From: Bradyrhizobiaceae bacterium PARB1
GTDB lineage: Bacteria; Pseudomonadota; Alphaproteobacteria; Rhizobiales; Xanthobacteraceae
Direction: 5' to 3'
NCBI GenBank assembly: GCA_002256345.1
Contig: NKIY01000003.1
Location: 434,001-498,000 of the forward strand
Length of the DNA stretch: 64,000 nucleotides
How positions within the stretch are numbered: the first letter of the stretch is position 1; the number at the start of each line of letters is the position of its first letter. Shown piece after piece: positions 19,017 through 27,325 of this stretch. The translations under genes were made by a program, and so were the position numbers. The notes beneath the pieces are model-generated. The model saw nothing but the letters and a program-made list of their open reading frames with translations, searched no databases and was not told the DNA's origin.

Positions 19017-20330
19017 TCAGTTCAATCCTGGCCTGGGACCGCCCGTCGCCCAATCGAGAAGCTCAATCGTGTGTACGACCGGGACGTCCGTCCCGCCGGC
19101 GATCTGGACCATGCAGCCGATGTTGCCGGCAGCGATGACATCCGGCTTGATGCTCGCGATGTTGGCGACCTTCCGGTCACGCAAGCGGCTCGCAATATCA
19201 GGCTGGAGCAGATTGTAAGTCCCCGCCGAACCGCAACACAAATGGCTCTCCGGGATATCTTTCACCACGAATCCATTCTTGGAAAGCAATTCTTTGGGCG
19301 CCTGTGTGATTTTTTGCCCATGTTGCAACGAGCAGGCCGAGTGATAGGCGACCACAAGATTGCTTTGTGACACAGGCTTCGGCAGATCGAGGCTGCTGAC
19401 ATACTCGCTGATATCCTTGGCGAGTGCCGAGACTTTCACGGCGGGCGCCGCGAACTCCGGATCCTCCCGCAGCATATAGCCGTAGTCCTTGATGACAGTT
19501 CCGCAGCCTGACGCGGTGACGAGAATCGCATCGAGACCGCCGCGATCGGCCTCACCGAGCCAGACACCGATATTCGCTTTCGCCCGCGCCAGAGCATCGC
19601 CGTCGCGACCGAGATGATGCGTCAGCGCACCGCAGCATTGCTCATCACGAACCAGCACGACCTCGACGCCATGACGGGTCAAAAGCCGGATTGCGGCGTC
19701 ATTGATACGCGGTGCCAGCACCTGCTGGGCGCAGCCCTGCAGCAGCGCCACGCGGGCGCGCCGGGGACCGATAGCGGGAAACACGCTGCCCCCGGCAGGA
19801 CCGGCCGGCGGAAGCGCCCGCGGCGCCATGGTCAGCATGGCCTTCACGCGGCTGAGCAGGTTCGGGTTTGCCTGCTTGCGCGTGGATGGCAGCAGCGCCG
19901 CAAGCGGACGCGCCAGCCGCGCCATCGTCATACTGAGGCGAAACAGCGCCGGGCGCGGCAGCACGAAAGCCAGCACATCGCGCAGCAGGCGTTCGGGCAG
20001 CGGGCGCACATACTCCTTCTCGATCTTCACCCGCGCCTGATCGACGAGATGCATGTAGTTCACGCCGGACGGGCATGTGGTCATGCAGGACAGGCAAGAC
20101 AGGCAGCGGTCGATATGTTTCACGACCTCCTGGGTCGGCTTCTGGTCCTTCTCCAGCATCTCCTTGATCAGATAGATGCGGCCGCGCGGACTATCGAGTT
20201 CGTCGCCGAGCAGCACATAGGTCGGACAGGTCGCCGTGCAGAAGCCGCAATGCACGCATTTGCGCAGGATCTTGTCCGCCTCCGCGATATCCGGATCGGC
20301 CAATTGGGTCGGAGAGAATTCGGTTTTCAT
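19017..20330 (-). CDS. glcF: Glycolate oxidase iron-sulfur subunit GlcF
   Basis: A 437-residue protein with two N-terminal 4Fe-4S motifs, C25xxC28xxC31xxxC35P (CVHCGFCTATCP) and C76xxC79xxC82xxxC86P (CLSCLSCMTTCP). Two CCG domains follow, each with a Cys-Cys-Gly core (QCCGALTHH and LCCGSAGTYN). It passes electrons from the GlcD/GlcE flavin to the membrane quinone pool during glycolate to glyoxylate oxidation. Its start overlaps the glcE stop as ATGA, and it is the last gene of the glcD-glcE-glcF run. Confidence 0.96.
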   Translation of the reverse strand: MKTEFSPTQLADPDIAEADKILRKCVHCGFCTATCPTYVLLGDELDSPRGRIYLIKEMLEKDQKPTQEVVKHIDRCLSCLSCMTTCPSGVNYMHLVDQARVKIEKEYVRPLPERLLRDVLAFVLPRPALFRLSMTMARLARPLAALLPSTRKQANPNLLSRVKAMLTMAPRALPPAGPAGGSVFPAIGPRRARVALLQGCAQQVLAPRINDAAIRLLTRHGVEVVLVRDEQCCGALTHHLGRDGDALARAKANIGVWLGEADRGGLDAILVTASGCGTVIKDYGYMLREDPEFAAPAVKVSALAKDISEYVSSLDLPKPVSQSNLVVAYHSACSLQHGQKITQAPKELLSKNGFVVKDIPESHLCCGSAGTYNLLQPDIASRLRDRKVANIASIKPDVIAAGNIGCMVQIAGGTDVPVVHTIELLDWATGGPRPGLN

Positions 20331-21565
20331 GTCGAGAGGCTCCGCGACATCCGGCCGCGATTGAGAATGTTCCTGGGATCGAAACTCTTGCGCACGCGCT
20401 CGCCGAGCGCCGCGACGCCCGGTGCCTGCGGATGAAACACATCGATGACGCGGCGGACGTCTTCAGACGCACGGATCAACGTGGCATGGCCGCCGGCTGC
20501 ATCGACAAGCTTACGGAGCTGCGCCGCTTGTGCGTCGGCCGATGGCGGCAATGCCGCCCAGATCAGACCACCGCCCCAGTCATAGACGACTTCGCCCTGC
20601 GAGCGCTTGGCGATCTCCTGCCCGAGCTTGCCGCCCGATGCCGGCGGACAGACGATCCGCCACACTGGCCACATCGCGCGCGGGCCACTGGCCGCGAAGG
20701 GGACGACATCGCGAATATCGGCCCACAATACGGCAGACTGGCTGTCCTCGACGATCTCTGCGGTGCCGTAGGACTGCAATAGTTTGCCGAGCGATGCCGC
20801 GCGGCTCGATGCCGAGGCGGTGATGCCTTCGAGGCGGATCAACGTCACCGACTGATCGGCCGCAGCGATCTCGCCAAGCGGCCCCTGCACGGTGCGCAGC
20901 GCCGAGCCCGGCAGATGCGCGGCGCCGGAGACGTCGTAGGGCGAGCCAAGCGCTGCGGTCATGGCCTTGTTGGCGGCGACATCATCGAGCCCACGCAGGA
21001 TCAGCGTTCGCTCGGCCTCCGCGCGCGGCATCACTTTCAGCGTCACTTCCGTCATGACGGCAAGTGTGCCCCAGGCGCCGGTGATCAGCTTGCAGACATC
21101 GTAGCCGGTGACGTTCTTCACCACGCGCCCGCCGGCCTTGAAGCTTTCGCCAAAGCCGGACACCGCATGCACGCCGAGCAGATGATCCCGTGCGCCGCCG
21201 GCCTGGATACGCCGCGGTCCAGCGAGCCCCGCCGAGATCGCTCCGCCGATGGTGCCGACATCGGGCGTGCCGAGCAGGCGCGACGTATTCATTGGCTCGA
21301 ACGAGAATTGCTGGTTCTTGCTATCGAGCAGCGCCAGCACATCCGCGAACGGCGCACCGGCCTGAACGGAGAGGATCAGTTCGTTCGGCTCATAGGAGGT
21401 GACGGCATTGAGCGCCGACAGATCGAGTACCGCATTGGTCGCGATCGGCTGGCCGATGCTGCGTTTCGATCCGTGCCCGACGATTTCGAGCGGCTGCTCG
21501 CCGGCAATGGCGGCGCGAACGGCGGCTTCGACGTCCTGAGCGTCTCTGACTTTCAGTGTGTCCAC
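20327..21565 (-). CDS. glcE: Glycolate oxidase FAD-binding subunit GlcE
   Basis: A 412-residue PCMH-type FAD protein. LEIVGHGSKRSIGQPIATNA, SVQAGAPFADVLALLDSKNQ and GTIGGAISAGLAGPRRIQAG are the FAD-binding blocks of GlcE. It is shorter than GlcD and acts with GlcD and GlcF as a three-subunit glycolate dehydrogenase. It overlaps glcF by four bases. A 275-base gap filled by a palindromic element separates it from glcD, so glcEF may be partly decoupled from glcD. Confidence 0.95.
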   Translation of the reverse strand: MDTLKVRDAQDVEAAVRAAIAGEQPLEIVGHGSKRSIGQPIATNAVLDLSALNAVTSYEPNELILSVQAGAPFADVLALLDSKNQQFSFEPMNTSRLLGTPDVGTIGGAISAGLAGPRRIQAGGARDHLLGVHAVSGFGESFKAGGRVVKNVTGYDVCKLITGAWGTLAVMTEVTLKVMPRAEAERTLILRGLDDVAANKAMTAALGSPYDVSGAAHLPGSALRTVQGPLGEIAAADQSVTLIRLEGITASASSRAASLGKLLQSYGTAEIVEDSQSAVLWADIRDVVPFAASGPRAMWPVWRIVCPPASGGKLGQEIAKRSQGEVVYDWGGGLIWAALPPSADAQAAQLRKLVDAAGGHATLIRASEDVRRVIDVFHPQAPGVAALGERVRKSFDPRNILNRGRMSRSLST

Positions 21566-21610
21566 GATGAGATCTTATCTTTGCAAGTTTGACGCGCGAT
21601 GCTCGTGATC

Positions 21611-21804
21611 ACCCTCCCCCCAAGCACAGCGAAGCTGTGCAGGGTGGGGAGGGTCGGCCGAAGGCCGGGATGGGGGTGCCCCACGTGACGTCGGAGCTTG
21701 GGTCGCCCCCCCACCCGTCCGGCCTATCGGCCGGCCACCTATGGCGGACGGCTTCGTCCGCCAGACCCCACCACGCGCAGCTTTGCTGCGCGCGGAGGGA
21801 GGGA
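21611..21804. repeat. Large imperfect palindrome between glcD and glcE
   Basis: About 194 bases of nested hairpins: ACAGCGAAGCTGT, GGCCGAAGGCC, GGCCTATCGGCCGGCC, GGCGGACGGCTTCGTCCGCC and GCGCAGCTTTGCTGCGC, flanked by CCCTCCCCCC and GGAGGGAGGG. It is the longest such element in the window and lies inside the glc gene run. Confidence 0.72.
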
Positions 21805-21840
21805 CAACAAGAGCCATAACGTTGACTGAACCTCGCATCA

Positions 21841-23334
21841 TCAAAACCGCGGCAAATCCGGAAACGCCAGCTTCCCGCCATGCACATGCACGCGGCCGAG
21901 TTCGGCGCAGCGATGCAACGTCGGAAACACTTTTCCGGGATTGAGCAGCCCCTGCGCATCGAAGGCGCATTTGATGCGTTGCTGCTGGTTGAGATCGATC
22001 TCGTTGAACATCTCCGGCATCAGGTCGCGCTTCTCGATGCCGACGCCGTGTTCACCGGTGAGCACGCCACCGACTTCCACGCAGAGGCGCAGGATGTCGG
22101 CGCCGAAGGCCTCCGCCTTCTCCATTTCATCCTCCTTGTTTGCATCGTAGAGGATGAGCGGATGCAGATTGCCATCGCCGGCATGAAAGACATTGGCGAC
22201 ACCAAGGCCGTATTTGGCTGACATCTCCTTCATCCGCCGCAGCACCAGCGGCAGCGCGGCGCGCGGGATGGTGCCGTCCATGCAGAGATAATCAGGCGAG
22301 ATTCGCCCCACCGCCGGGAAGGCGGCCTTGCGGCCGGACCAGAACAACAGGCGCTGCTGCTCGGATTCCGAAATCTGGCAGGTTGTCGATCCGCATTTCA
22401 GCGCGATCGCCTCGACGCGCTTGATGAGTTCATCCACCTCGACAGCGGGACCGTCCAGCTCAACGATCAGCAGCGCATCGACATCGAGGGGATAGCCGGC
22501 ATGGACAAAGGCTTCGGCCGCGTGGATCGCCGGTCTGTCCATCATCTCCATGCCGCCGGGAATGATGCCCGCACCGATCACATCTGCCACGCATTGACCG
22601 GCCGCCTCGACTTCGGCGAAGCCGATCATCAACGCGCGCGCCGTCTCGGGCTTCTGCAGGACGCGCACGGTGACTTCGGTGACGACACCGAGCAGGCCTT
22701 CCGAGCCCGTGATGATGCCAAGCAGATCGTAGCCCGACGGCTCCGCCGTCTTGCCCCCGATGCGGATGACCTCGCCGGTCATCAGCACGATCTCGCAACC
22801 GAGCAGATTGTTGGTGGTCATGCCGTATTTGAGACTGTGCACGCCGCCGGAATTCTCCGCGACGTTGCCGCCGATGGAACAGGCGATCTGTGATGACGGA
22901 TCGGGCGCATAATAGAAGCCCGCATGTGCCACGGCCTGGCTGATGGCGAGATTGGTGACGCCGGGCTCGACGACCACGGCCCGGTTGTCGAAATCGATCT
23001 CGCGCACGCGTTTGAACTTGCCCATGCCGAGCAGCACCGCATCTGCCAACGGCAGCGCGCCACCCGACAGCGACGTGCCCGAGCCGCGCGGCACCACCTT
23101 GATGCCATTGTCATGGCAATATTTCAGGACCTTGGAGACCTGCTCGGTCGTCTCCGGCAACACCACCACCATCGGCGGCTGCCGATAGGCAGTGAAGCCA
23201 TCGGATTCATAAGGGAGCATTTCGGCGGTGCTCGAAATCACGCCCTCACCCGGTACAAGCTTTCGCAGGCCTGCGATGATGGCATCGCGTTTCGCGAGCA
23301 CGGCCTCATCCTTCGCCGGCATCATGATCGTCAT
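21841..23334 (-). CDS. glcD: Glycolate oxidase catalytic subunit GlcD
   Basis: A 497-residue FAD-linked oxidase, the normal GlcD length. It has PRGSGTSLSGGALPL and IGGNVAENSGGVHSLKYG in the PCMH FAD domain, and the C-terminal block NVFHAGDGNLHPLILYD with GEHGVGIEKRDLMPEMF. It oxidises glycolate (and often D-lactate) to the keto acid. The Met at 23334 (MTIMMPAKDEAVLAKR) was chosen over 23394 because the extra 20 residues are unlike the family. It is first of glcDEF, with the cytochrome c2 gene divergent 183 bases away. No glcC regulator is adjacent. Confidence 0.96.
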   Translation of the reverse strand: MTIMMPAKDEAVLAKRDAIIAGLRKLVPGEGVISSTAEMLPYESDGFTAYRQPPMVVVLPETTEQVSKVLKYCHDNGIKVVPRGSGTSLSGGALPLADAVLLGMGKFKRVREIDFDNRAVVVEPGVTNLAISQAVAHAGFYYAPDPSSQIACSIGGNVAENSGGVHSLKYGMTTNNLLGCEIVLMTGEVIRIGGKTAEPSGYDLLGIITGSEGLLGVVTEVTVRVLQKPETARALMIGFAEVEAAGQCVADVIGAGIIPGGMEMMDRPAIHAAEAFVHAGYPLDVDALLIVELDGPAVEVDELIKRVEAIALKCGSTTCQISESEQQRLLFWSGRKAAFPAVGRISPDYLCMDGTIPRAALPLVLRRMKEMSAKYGLGVANVFHAGDGNLHPLILYDANKEDEMEKAEAFGADILRLCVEVGGVLTGEHGVGIEKRDLMPEMFNEIDLNQQQRIKCAFDAQGLLNPGKVFPTLHRCAELGRVHVHGGKLAFPDLPRF

Positions 23335-23516
23335 CGAGCGTTCTTCCCGTTTTGCACGCGCGTTATGAACCGCAGCATTCTTCCGCTGAATCAATCACGT
23401 CCGCCCCGCTTTGGATAGATAACGAAAGCATGAGCTGCGGACATAGTGGTACCCGCTTGTGCATCCCGCAACGGGTGTGCGAAAATTCGGTACGGAAAGC
23501 CAAAAAAGAGCCATCC

Positions 23517-23912
23517 ATGAACAAAACAACCTTCGTCGCGCTCGCCTTTGTTGCGGCTGCGACAACGTCGTCACTCGCTCACGCGCAGGACGTCGCCGCC
23601 GGCAAATCTTCGTTCAACAAATGCATCGCATGCCATGCTGTCGGCGAGAACGCGAAGAACAAGGTCGGGCCCGAGCTGAACGGACTGAACGGCCGCAAAT
23701 CGGGCATCGCGGCCGGCTATTCCTATTCGGAGGCCAACAAGAACTCCGGCCTCACCTGGGATGAAGCGACGTTCAAGGATTACATCAAGGATCCGAAGGC
23801 GAAAATCCCCGGCACCAAGATGGCCTTTGCGGGGATCAAGAAAGAGACCGAGATCAACGATCTGTGGGCATTCCTCGCGCAGTTCGATGCCGACGGGAAG
23901 ATCAAGCCGTAA
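23517..23912 (+). CDS. Cytochrome c2 / c550-type class I cytochrome c
   Basis: A 131-residue periplasmic electron carrier. Signal peptide MNKTTFVALAFVAAATTSSL is followed by AHAQ. One heme-attachment motif CIACH occupies residues 36-40, and the axial Met is M102 in PGTKMAFAGI. KVGPELNGLNGRKSGIAAGY and DLWAFLAQF are classical mitochondrial-type/c2 segments. It probably shuttles electrons between the bc1 complex and oxidases or photosynthetic centres. The ATG has weak ribosome-site support; the longer frame has no signal peptide at its start. A palindromic repeat follows at once. Confidence 0.92.
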   Translation: MNKTTFVALAFVAAATTSSLAHAQDVAAGKSSFNKCIACHAVGENAKNKVGPELNGLNGRKSGIAAGYSYSEANKNSGLTWDEATFKDYIKDPKAKIPGTKMAFAGIKKETEINDLWAFLAQFDADGKIKP

Positions 23913-23921
23913 GCGGCGAAC

Positions 23922-24045
23922 TTGTCCCGGACGCGATGCGGCGCGAAGTGCCGCTTCGCAGAGCCGGGACCATCACGGGCCCCGGCATTTGGTACGGTCC
24001 CGGCTCTGCAGTGCATCACTTCGTGCTGCACGGCGTCCGGGACAA
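23922..24045. repeat. 124-bp imperfect palindromic repeat, copy 2
   Basis: Begins TTGTCCCGGACGCG and ends with its complement CGTCCGGGACAA. The left half, GATGCGGCGCGAAGTGCCGC then TTCGC, is nearly identical to the copy at 1256-1381. It sits between the convergent cytochrome c2 and TetR genes. Confidence 0.8.
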
Positions 24046-24055
24046 CCGTTGGATC

Positions 24056-24730
24056 TTAGATGGTCGCCGCCATCTTGGTGGGCAGCACCGCCTGCACCAC
24101 AAGGCCGCGGGCGCGTGCGTCCATGACGCCAACGGCGCGCAGGGCGAGCAACGTTACGGTCTGTACGGCGTCGCGCAGCTTCATGGGATCGTCAAAGCTG
24201 TCCGGCGCCATGGGCCCGACCAGCGCTTCATGCAGCGCGCCGAGCAACGCCGCGGCAGCCAATGCCGTGTCTTGCGCTGGCAGATGGCCGGCACGAATCG
24301 CCGCATCGATGCGCGATTCGATCTCGCCGGCGATCTCGCGGCGACTGGTGAGTCGTGATTCAGTCACATCGACCTCAACCGGCTCGGCGAGAATGCCCCA
24401 GGCAAGCTTGCGGTTGGATACGACATGGACCGCCACCGTCGTGACGGCCGCAGCCAGAGCCGAGGACGGACCGGGCGCGGCATCAGCGGCCCGGCGGATC
24501 GCCGTCAGTTCGTCCCGCGACACATCGGCGATGAGTTCGGAAATCAAATCGGCCTTGGACGGGAAATAGCGATAAACCGTGCCCGCGGCCACATTCGCGC
24601 GGACGGCCACCGGGGCGATCTGGACCGCCGCCATGCCGCCTTCGGCGCAGGTCTCCCGCGCCGCTGCCAGGATGGCATTGCGCCGTGCCGCAAGCCGCTT
24701 CACGACCTGCTGGGTACGTCGATAGACCAT
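24056..24730 (-). CDS. TetR-family transcriptional regulator
   Basis: A 224-residue regulator. The N-terminal helix-turn-helix (ILAAARETCAEGGMAAVQIA, then NVAAGTVYRYFPSKADLISEL) is canonical TetR. The C-terminal ligand domain is helical and not assignable to a ligand. The start MVYRRTQQVVKRLAARR is typical; the longer frame to 24862 was rejected. It is transcribed in the same direction as azlC-azlD but lies 174 bases downstream of azlD, so it may belong to that unit or stand alone. Target genes cannot be inferred. Confidence 0.88.
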   Translation of the reverse strand: MVYRRTQQVVKRLAARRNAILAAARETCAEGGMAAVQIAPVAVRANVAAGTVYRYFPSKADLISELIADVSRDELTAIRRAADAAPGPSSALAAAVTTVAVHVVSNRKLAWGILAEPVEVDVTESRLTSRREIAGEIESRIDAAIRAGHLPAQDTALAAAALLGALHEALVGPMAPDSFDDPMKLRDAVQTVTLLALRAVGVMDARARGLVVQAVLPTKMAATI

Positions 24731-24904
24731 GAGTTTGTCCCGCGTCCGGCATCCCTGCCTGCCTGATGGCCGGCCAAGGAAGATGCGTGAGTTCAAGGTT
24801 TTGCGCGGATTCGACTGGTCGGCCGCTAGAAGAGATGAACACCAGTTCAGACTCTTTGACAAGGCATTTTGCGCATAGCGGGATTCAACTTTCCGGGCAG
24901 GTCG

Positions 24905-25222
24905 TCAGCCGCCGAAACCCAGTGCGCGAGCCCCAGCCGCGACCGCCATGCCAACGATGACCGCAATGAAGTCGTTGCGGCGGATGATGGTCACCGCCAT
25001 GGCAGCAAGAATGGCGAAAATGACGACGGCACCACCATTGACCGCCACCGGCAAAGCGGCGGCGACGATGATGGAGCCGGGCAGCGCGTCGAGCATGCGG
25101 CGTATCCGCGGCGTGACATTCACATAGCCCATCAGCCAGTAGCCGCCGAGGCGGGAGGCGACGGTGACCGCCGTCATGACCGCGAAAGCCAGCATCACAT
25201 CGCTGCGCAAAAAGTCACTCAT
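24905..25222 (-). CDS. azlD: AzlD-family branched-chain amino acid exporter small subunit
   Basis: A 105-residue membrane protein with three to four hydrophobic segments (LAFAVMTAVTVASRLGGYWL, GSIIVAAALPVAVNGGAVVI) and the RIRRMLDALPGSI loop typical of AzlD/YgaH. With AzlC it forms an inner-membrane exporter of branched-chain or related amino acids, and of analogues such as azaleucine. Its ATG overlaps the azlC stop by four bases, so translation is coupled. Confidence 0.92.
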   Translation of the reverse strand: MSDFLRSDVMLAFAVMTAVTVASRLGGYWLMGYVNVTPRIRRMLDALPGSIIVAAALPVAVNGGAVVIFAILAAMAVTIIRRNDFIAVIVGMAVAAGARALGFGG

Positions 25223-25959
25223 GCTTTGGCTCCCGGCTTGTCGGGCTCATCCATGAAGCCGGCGCTGATCGCGCCTGAGAGCGCTCCGGCGATGATGAAC
25301 CACCAACCGGCGACCAGCCAGTGAACGACGAGGGCCACGACGCCAGAGACCACCCACGGGATCGCCCGACGCGGCCCCTTCCACGCCGGCACGAGCATGG
25401 CCGCATAGAAGGCGGGCATCACCAGATCGACGCCGTATTTCTTCGGGTCGGTCAGCTGCTCGGCAAGCAGGAAGCCCGGAATCGCCGACACCAGCCAGAC
25501 GAGATAAAGCACGATACCGCCGCCGACATAGAACATGGCATCGGCGCCGCCGTGATCGCGATAGCGCATGGCGGCAAGCCAGCCGCCATCGGTCACCAGC
25601 AGCATCGAGGAATAGGCCTGCCACGGCGGCAATGTTCCAAACCACGGCCGCAGCGTCGCGCTCATCAGCATGAAGCGAATGTTCACGGTGAGCGTGAGGA
25701 GAGCCAGCGTCGCAATGGTGCCTGGTGTCAGTACGCTCGGCCAGGACTGTACGGCAACGAATTGCGACAGGCCGCCATAGACCGTGCCCATCATGACAAC
25801 GACTTCGGCCAGCGAAAAGTTTTTCTGCGCACAGAGCGCGCCGAACGCCATGCCGAAGGCCAGCGTGCCGGGCAGCATCGGCCCGATGGCGATGATGCCG
25901 GGCACGATGGCAGCGCGCGACCAATAGGCTGGCGCCTTGGGGATGTGGGTGCTGTGCAT
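25219..25959 (-). CDS. azlC: AzlC-family branched-chain amino acid exporter large subunit
   Basis: A 246-residue membrane protein, close to YgaZ in length. GIIAIGPMLPGTLAFGMAFG and MGTVYGGLSQFVAVQSW are the family's N-terminal half; SATLRPWFGTLPPWQAY is the middle loop. Several helices follow. It pairs with AzlD as an amino acid exporter. Upstream in-frame starts exist at 25998 (GTG) and 25983; none has a strong ribosome site, so the exact N-terminus is uncertain. It is followed directly by azlD. Confidence 0.9.
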   Translation of the reverse strand: MHSTHIPKAPAYWSRAAIVPGIIAIGPMLPGTLAFGMAFGALCAQKNFSLAEVVVMMGTVYGGLSQFVAVQSWPSVLTPGTIATLALLTLTVNIRFMLMSATLRPWFGTLPPWQAYSSMLLVTDGGWLAAMRYRDHGGADAMFYVGGGIVLYLVWLVSAIPGFLLAEQLTDPKKYGVDLVMPAFYAAMLVPAWKGPRRAIPWVVSGVVALVVHWLVAGWWFIIAGALSGAISAGFMDEPDKPGAKA

Positions 25960-26064
25960 GAACGATCCGTGCGAAGCCCGCATGGGTGCTGGCTTCACAC
26001 GGTCAGGTCAAGCGTTGCTGCTTCATATGCGCCATGCGCACGGATATGAGACGAAAGGCAAAGC

Positions 26065-27192
26065 TCAGTCCCAGCTCAGCGCACCACCGTTCTGATACTC
26101 GATCACACGCGTTTCGAAGAAGTTCTTCTCTTTCTTCAGGTCCATCGCCTCCGACATCCACGGGAACGGGTTCTCCGTCTCCGCGAAGACCGGCGCGAGG
26201 CCAAGCTGCGCGCAGCGGCGATTGGCGATGAAGTGCATATAGGTCTCGCACAGCGCAGCATTCAGGCCGAGGAAGCCACGCGGCATGGTGTCCCGGCCGT
26301 AGGAGGCTTCCAGTTCCGCCGCTTCGCGGATCATGGTGCGGATCTCGTCCTGGAACGCCTTCGTCCAGAGATGCGGGTTCTCGATCTTGATCTGGTTGAT
26401 GACGTCGATGCCGAAATTCAGGTGAATCGACTCATCGCGCAGGATGTACTGATATTGCTCGGCAATGCCGACCATCTTGTTGCGGCGGCCGAGCGAAAGG
26501 ATCTGCGCAAAGCCGGTATAGAACCACATGCCTTCGAAGATGACGTAGAACGCGACGAGGTCGCGCATGAAGGCCTGGTCGTTTTCCGGCGTACCGGTCT
26601 TGAAATCGGGATCGTCGAGATGCTGGGTATGCTTGAGCGCCCAGGCAGCCTTGTCGGTGATCGACGGCACTTCACGATACATGTTGAACAGCTCGCCTTC
26701 ATCGAGGCCGAGGCTTTCGACGATGTACTGGAAGGTGTGCGTATGCACGGCCTCCTCGAAGGCCTGGCGCAGCAGGTATTGCCGGCATTCGGGATTGGTC
26801 AGATGGCGATAGATCGCCAGCACGATGTTGTTGGCGACCAGCGATTCCGACGCGGCGAAGAAACCGAGATTGCGCTTGATGGCACGGCGCTCGTCCTCGG
26901 TGAGGCCATCGCGCGACTTCCACAGCGCGATATCCGCCTGCATGGAGACTTCGGTGGGCATCCAGTGATTGTTGCAGCCGGCGAGATATTTCTCCCAGGC
27001 CCATTTGTACTTCAGTGGCAGCAACTGGTTGACGTCGGCGCGGCAGTTGATCATCCGCTTCTCATCGACAGAGACACGGCCGCCGGAGCGGTCGATTTCG
27101 CCGAGGCCGGTAGCATCGGTGGGGGCTTCGGGCAGCGGGATAAAAGCGGCTGCCTTGGGGGCGGCAGAGGTGGTGTCGGACCAGTCGAGCAT
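26065..27192 (-). CDS. nrdB: Ribonucleotide reductase small subunit NrdB, class Ic (Mn/Fe, radical Tyr replaced by Phe)
   Basis: A 375-residue R2 protein that generates the radical used by NrdA to make deoxyribonucleotides. The metal-ligand helices read [14 protein letters not shown] (E116), [17 protein letters not shown] (E147, H150) and [10 protein letters not shown]. In class Ia enzymes the radical Tyr is four residues after the His of the first ExxH. Here that residue is F154, and the first ligand is Glu (E116) rather than Asp. Both changes, and the 31-residue spacing E116-E147, match the chlamydial class Ic R2 with its Mn/Fe cofactor. Start [12 protein letters not shown] was chosen; the longer frame crosses the intergenic repeat. 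It follows nrdA in an operon. Confidence 0.95.
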   Translation of the reverse strand: MLDWSDTTSAAPKAAAFIPLPEAPTDATGLGEIDRSGGRVSVDEKRMINCRADVNQLLPLKYKWAWEKYLAGCNNHWMPTEVSMQADIALWKSRDGLTEDERRAIKRNLGFFAASESLVANNIVLAIYRHLTNPECRQYLLRQAFEEAVHTHTFQYIVESLGLDEGELFNMYREVPSITDKAAWALKHTQHLDDPDFKTGTPENDQAFMRDLVAFYVIFEGMWFYTGFAQILSLGRRNKMVGIAEQYQYILRDESIHLNFGIDVINQIKIENPHLWTKAFQDEIRTMIREAAELEASYGRDTMPRGFLGLNAALCETYMHFIANRRCAQLGLAPVFAETENPFPWMSEAMDLKKEKNFFETRVIEYQNGGALSWD

Positions 27193-27220
27193 GGGGGGTT
27201 CTTTCCAGATATCTATAGCT

Positions 27221-27306
27221 CCGTCATGGCCGGGCTTGTCCCGGCCATCCACGTCTTTGCTCTTGGCAAGAAGACGTGGATACCCGGCATTCGCCGGGCA
27301 TGACGG
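27221..27306. repeat. Palindromic repeat between nrdA and nrdB (GGCCGGG family), copy 2
   Basis: CCGTCATGGCCGGG at the left, mirrored by CCGGGCATGACGG at the right, with GGCCGGGCTTGTCCCGGCC and AAGACGTGGAT inside. Shares its core with 7718-7802. It lies in the nrdA-nrdB spacer, again within an operon. Confidence 0.75.
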
Positions 27307-27325
27307 CTGTGAGAGATAGCGCGCC

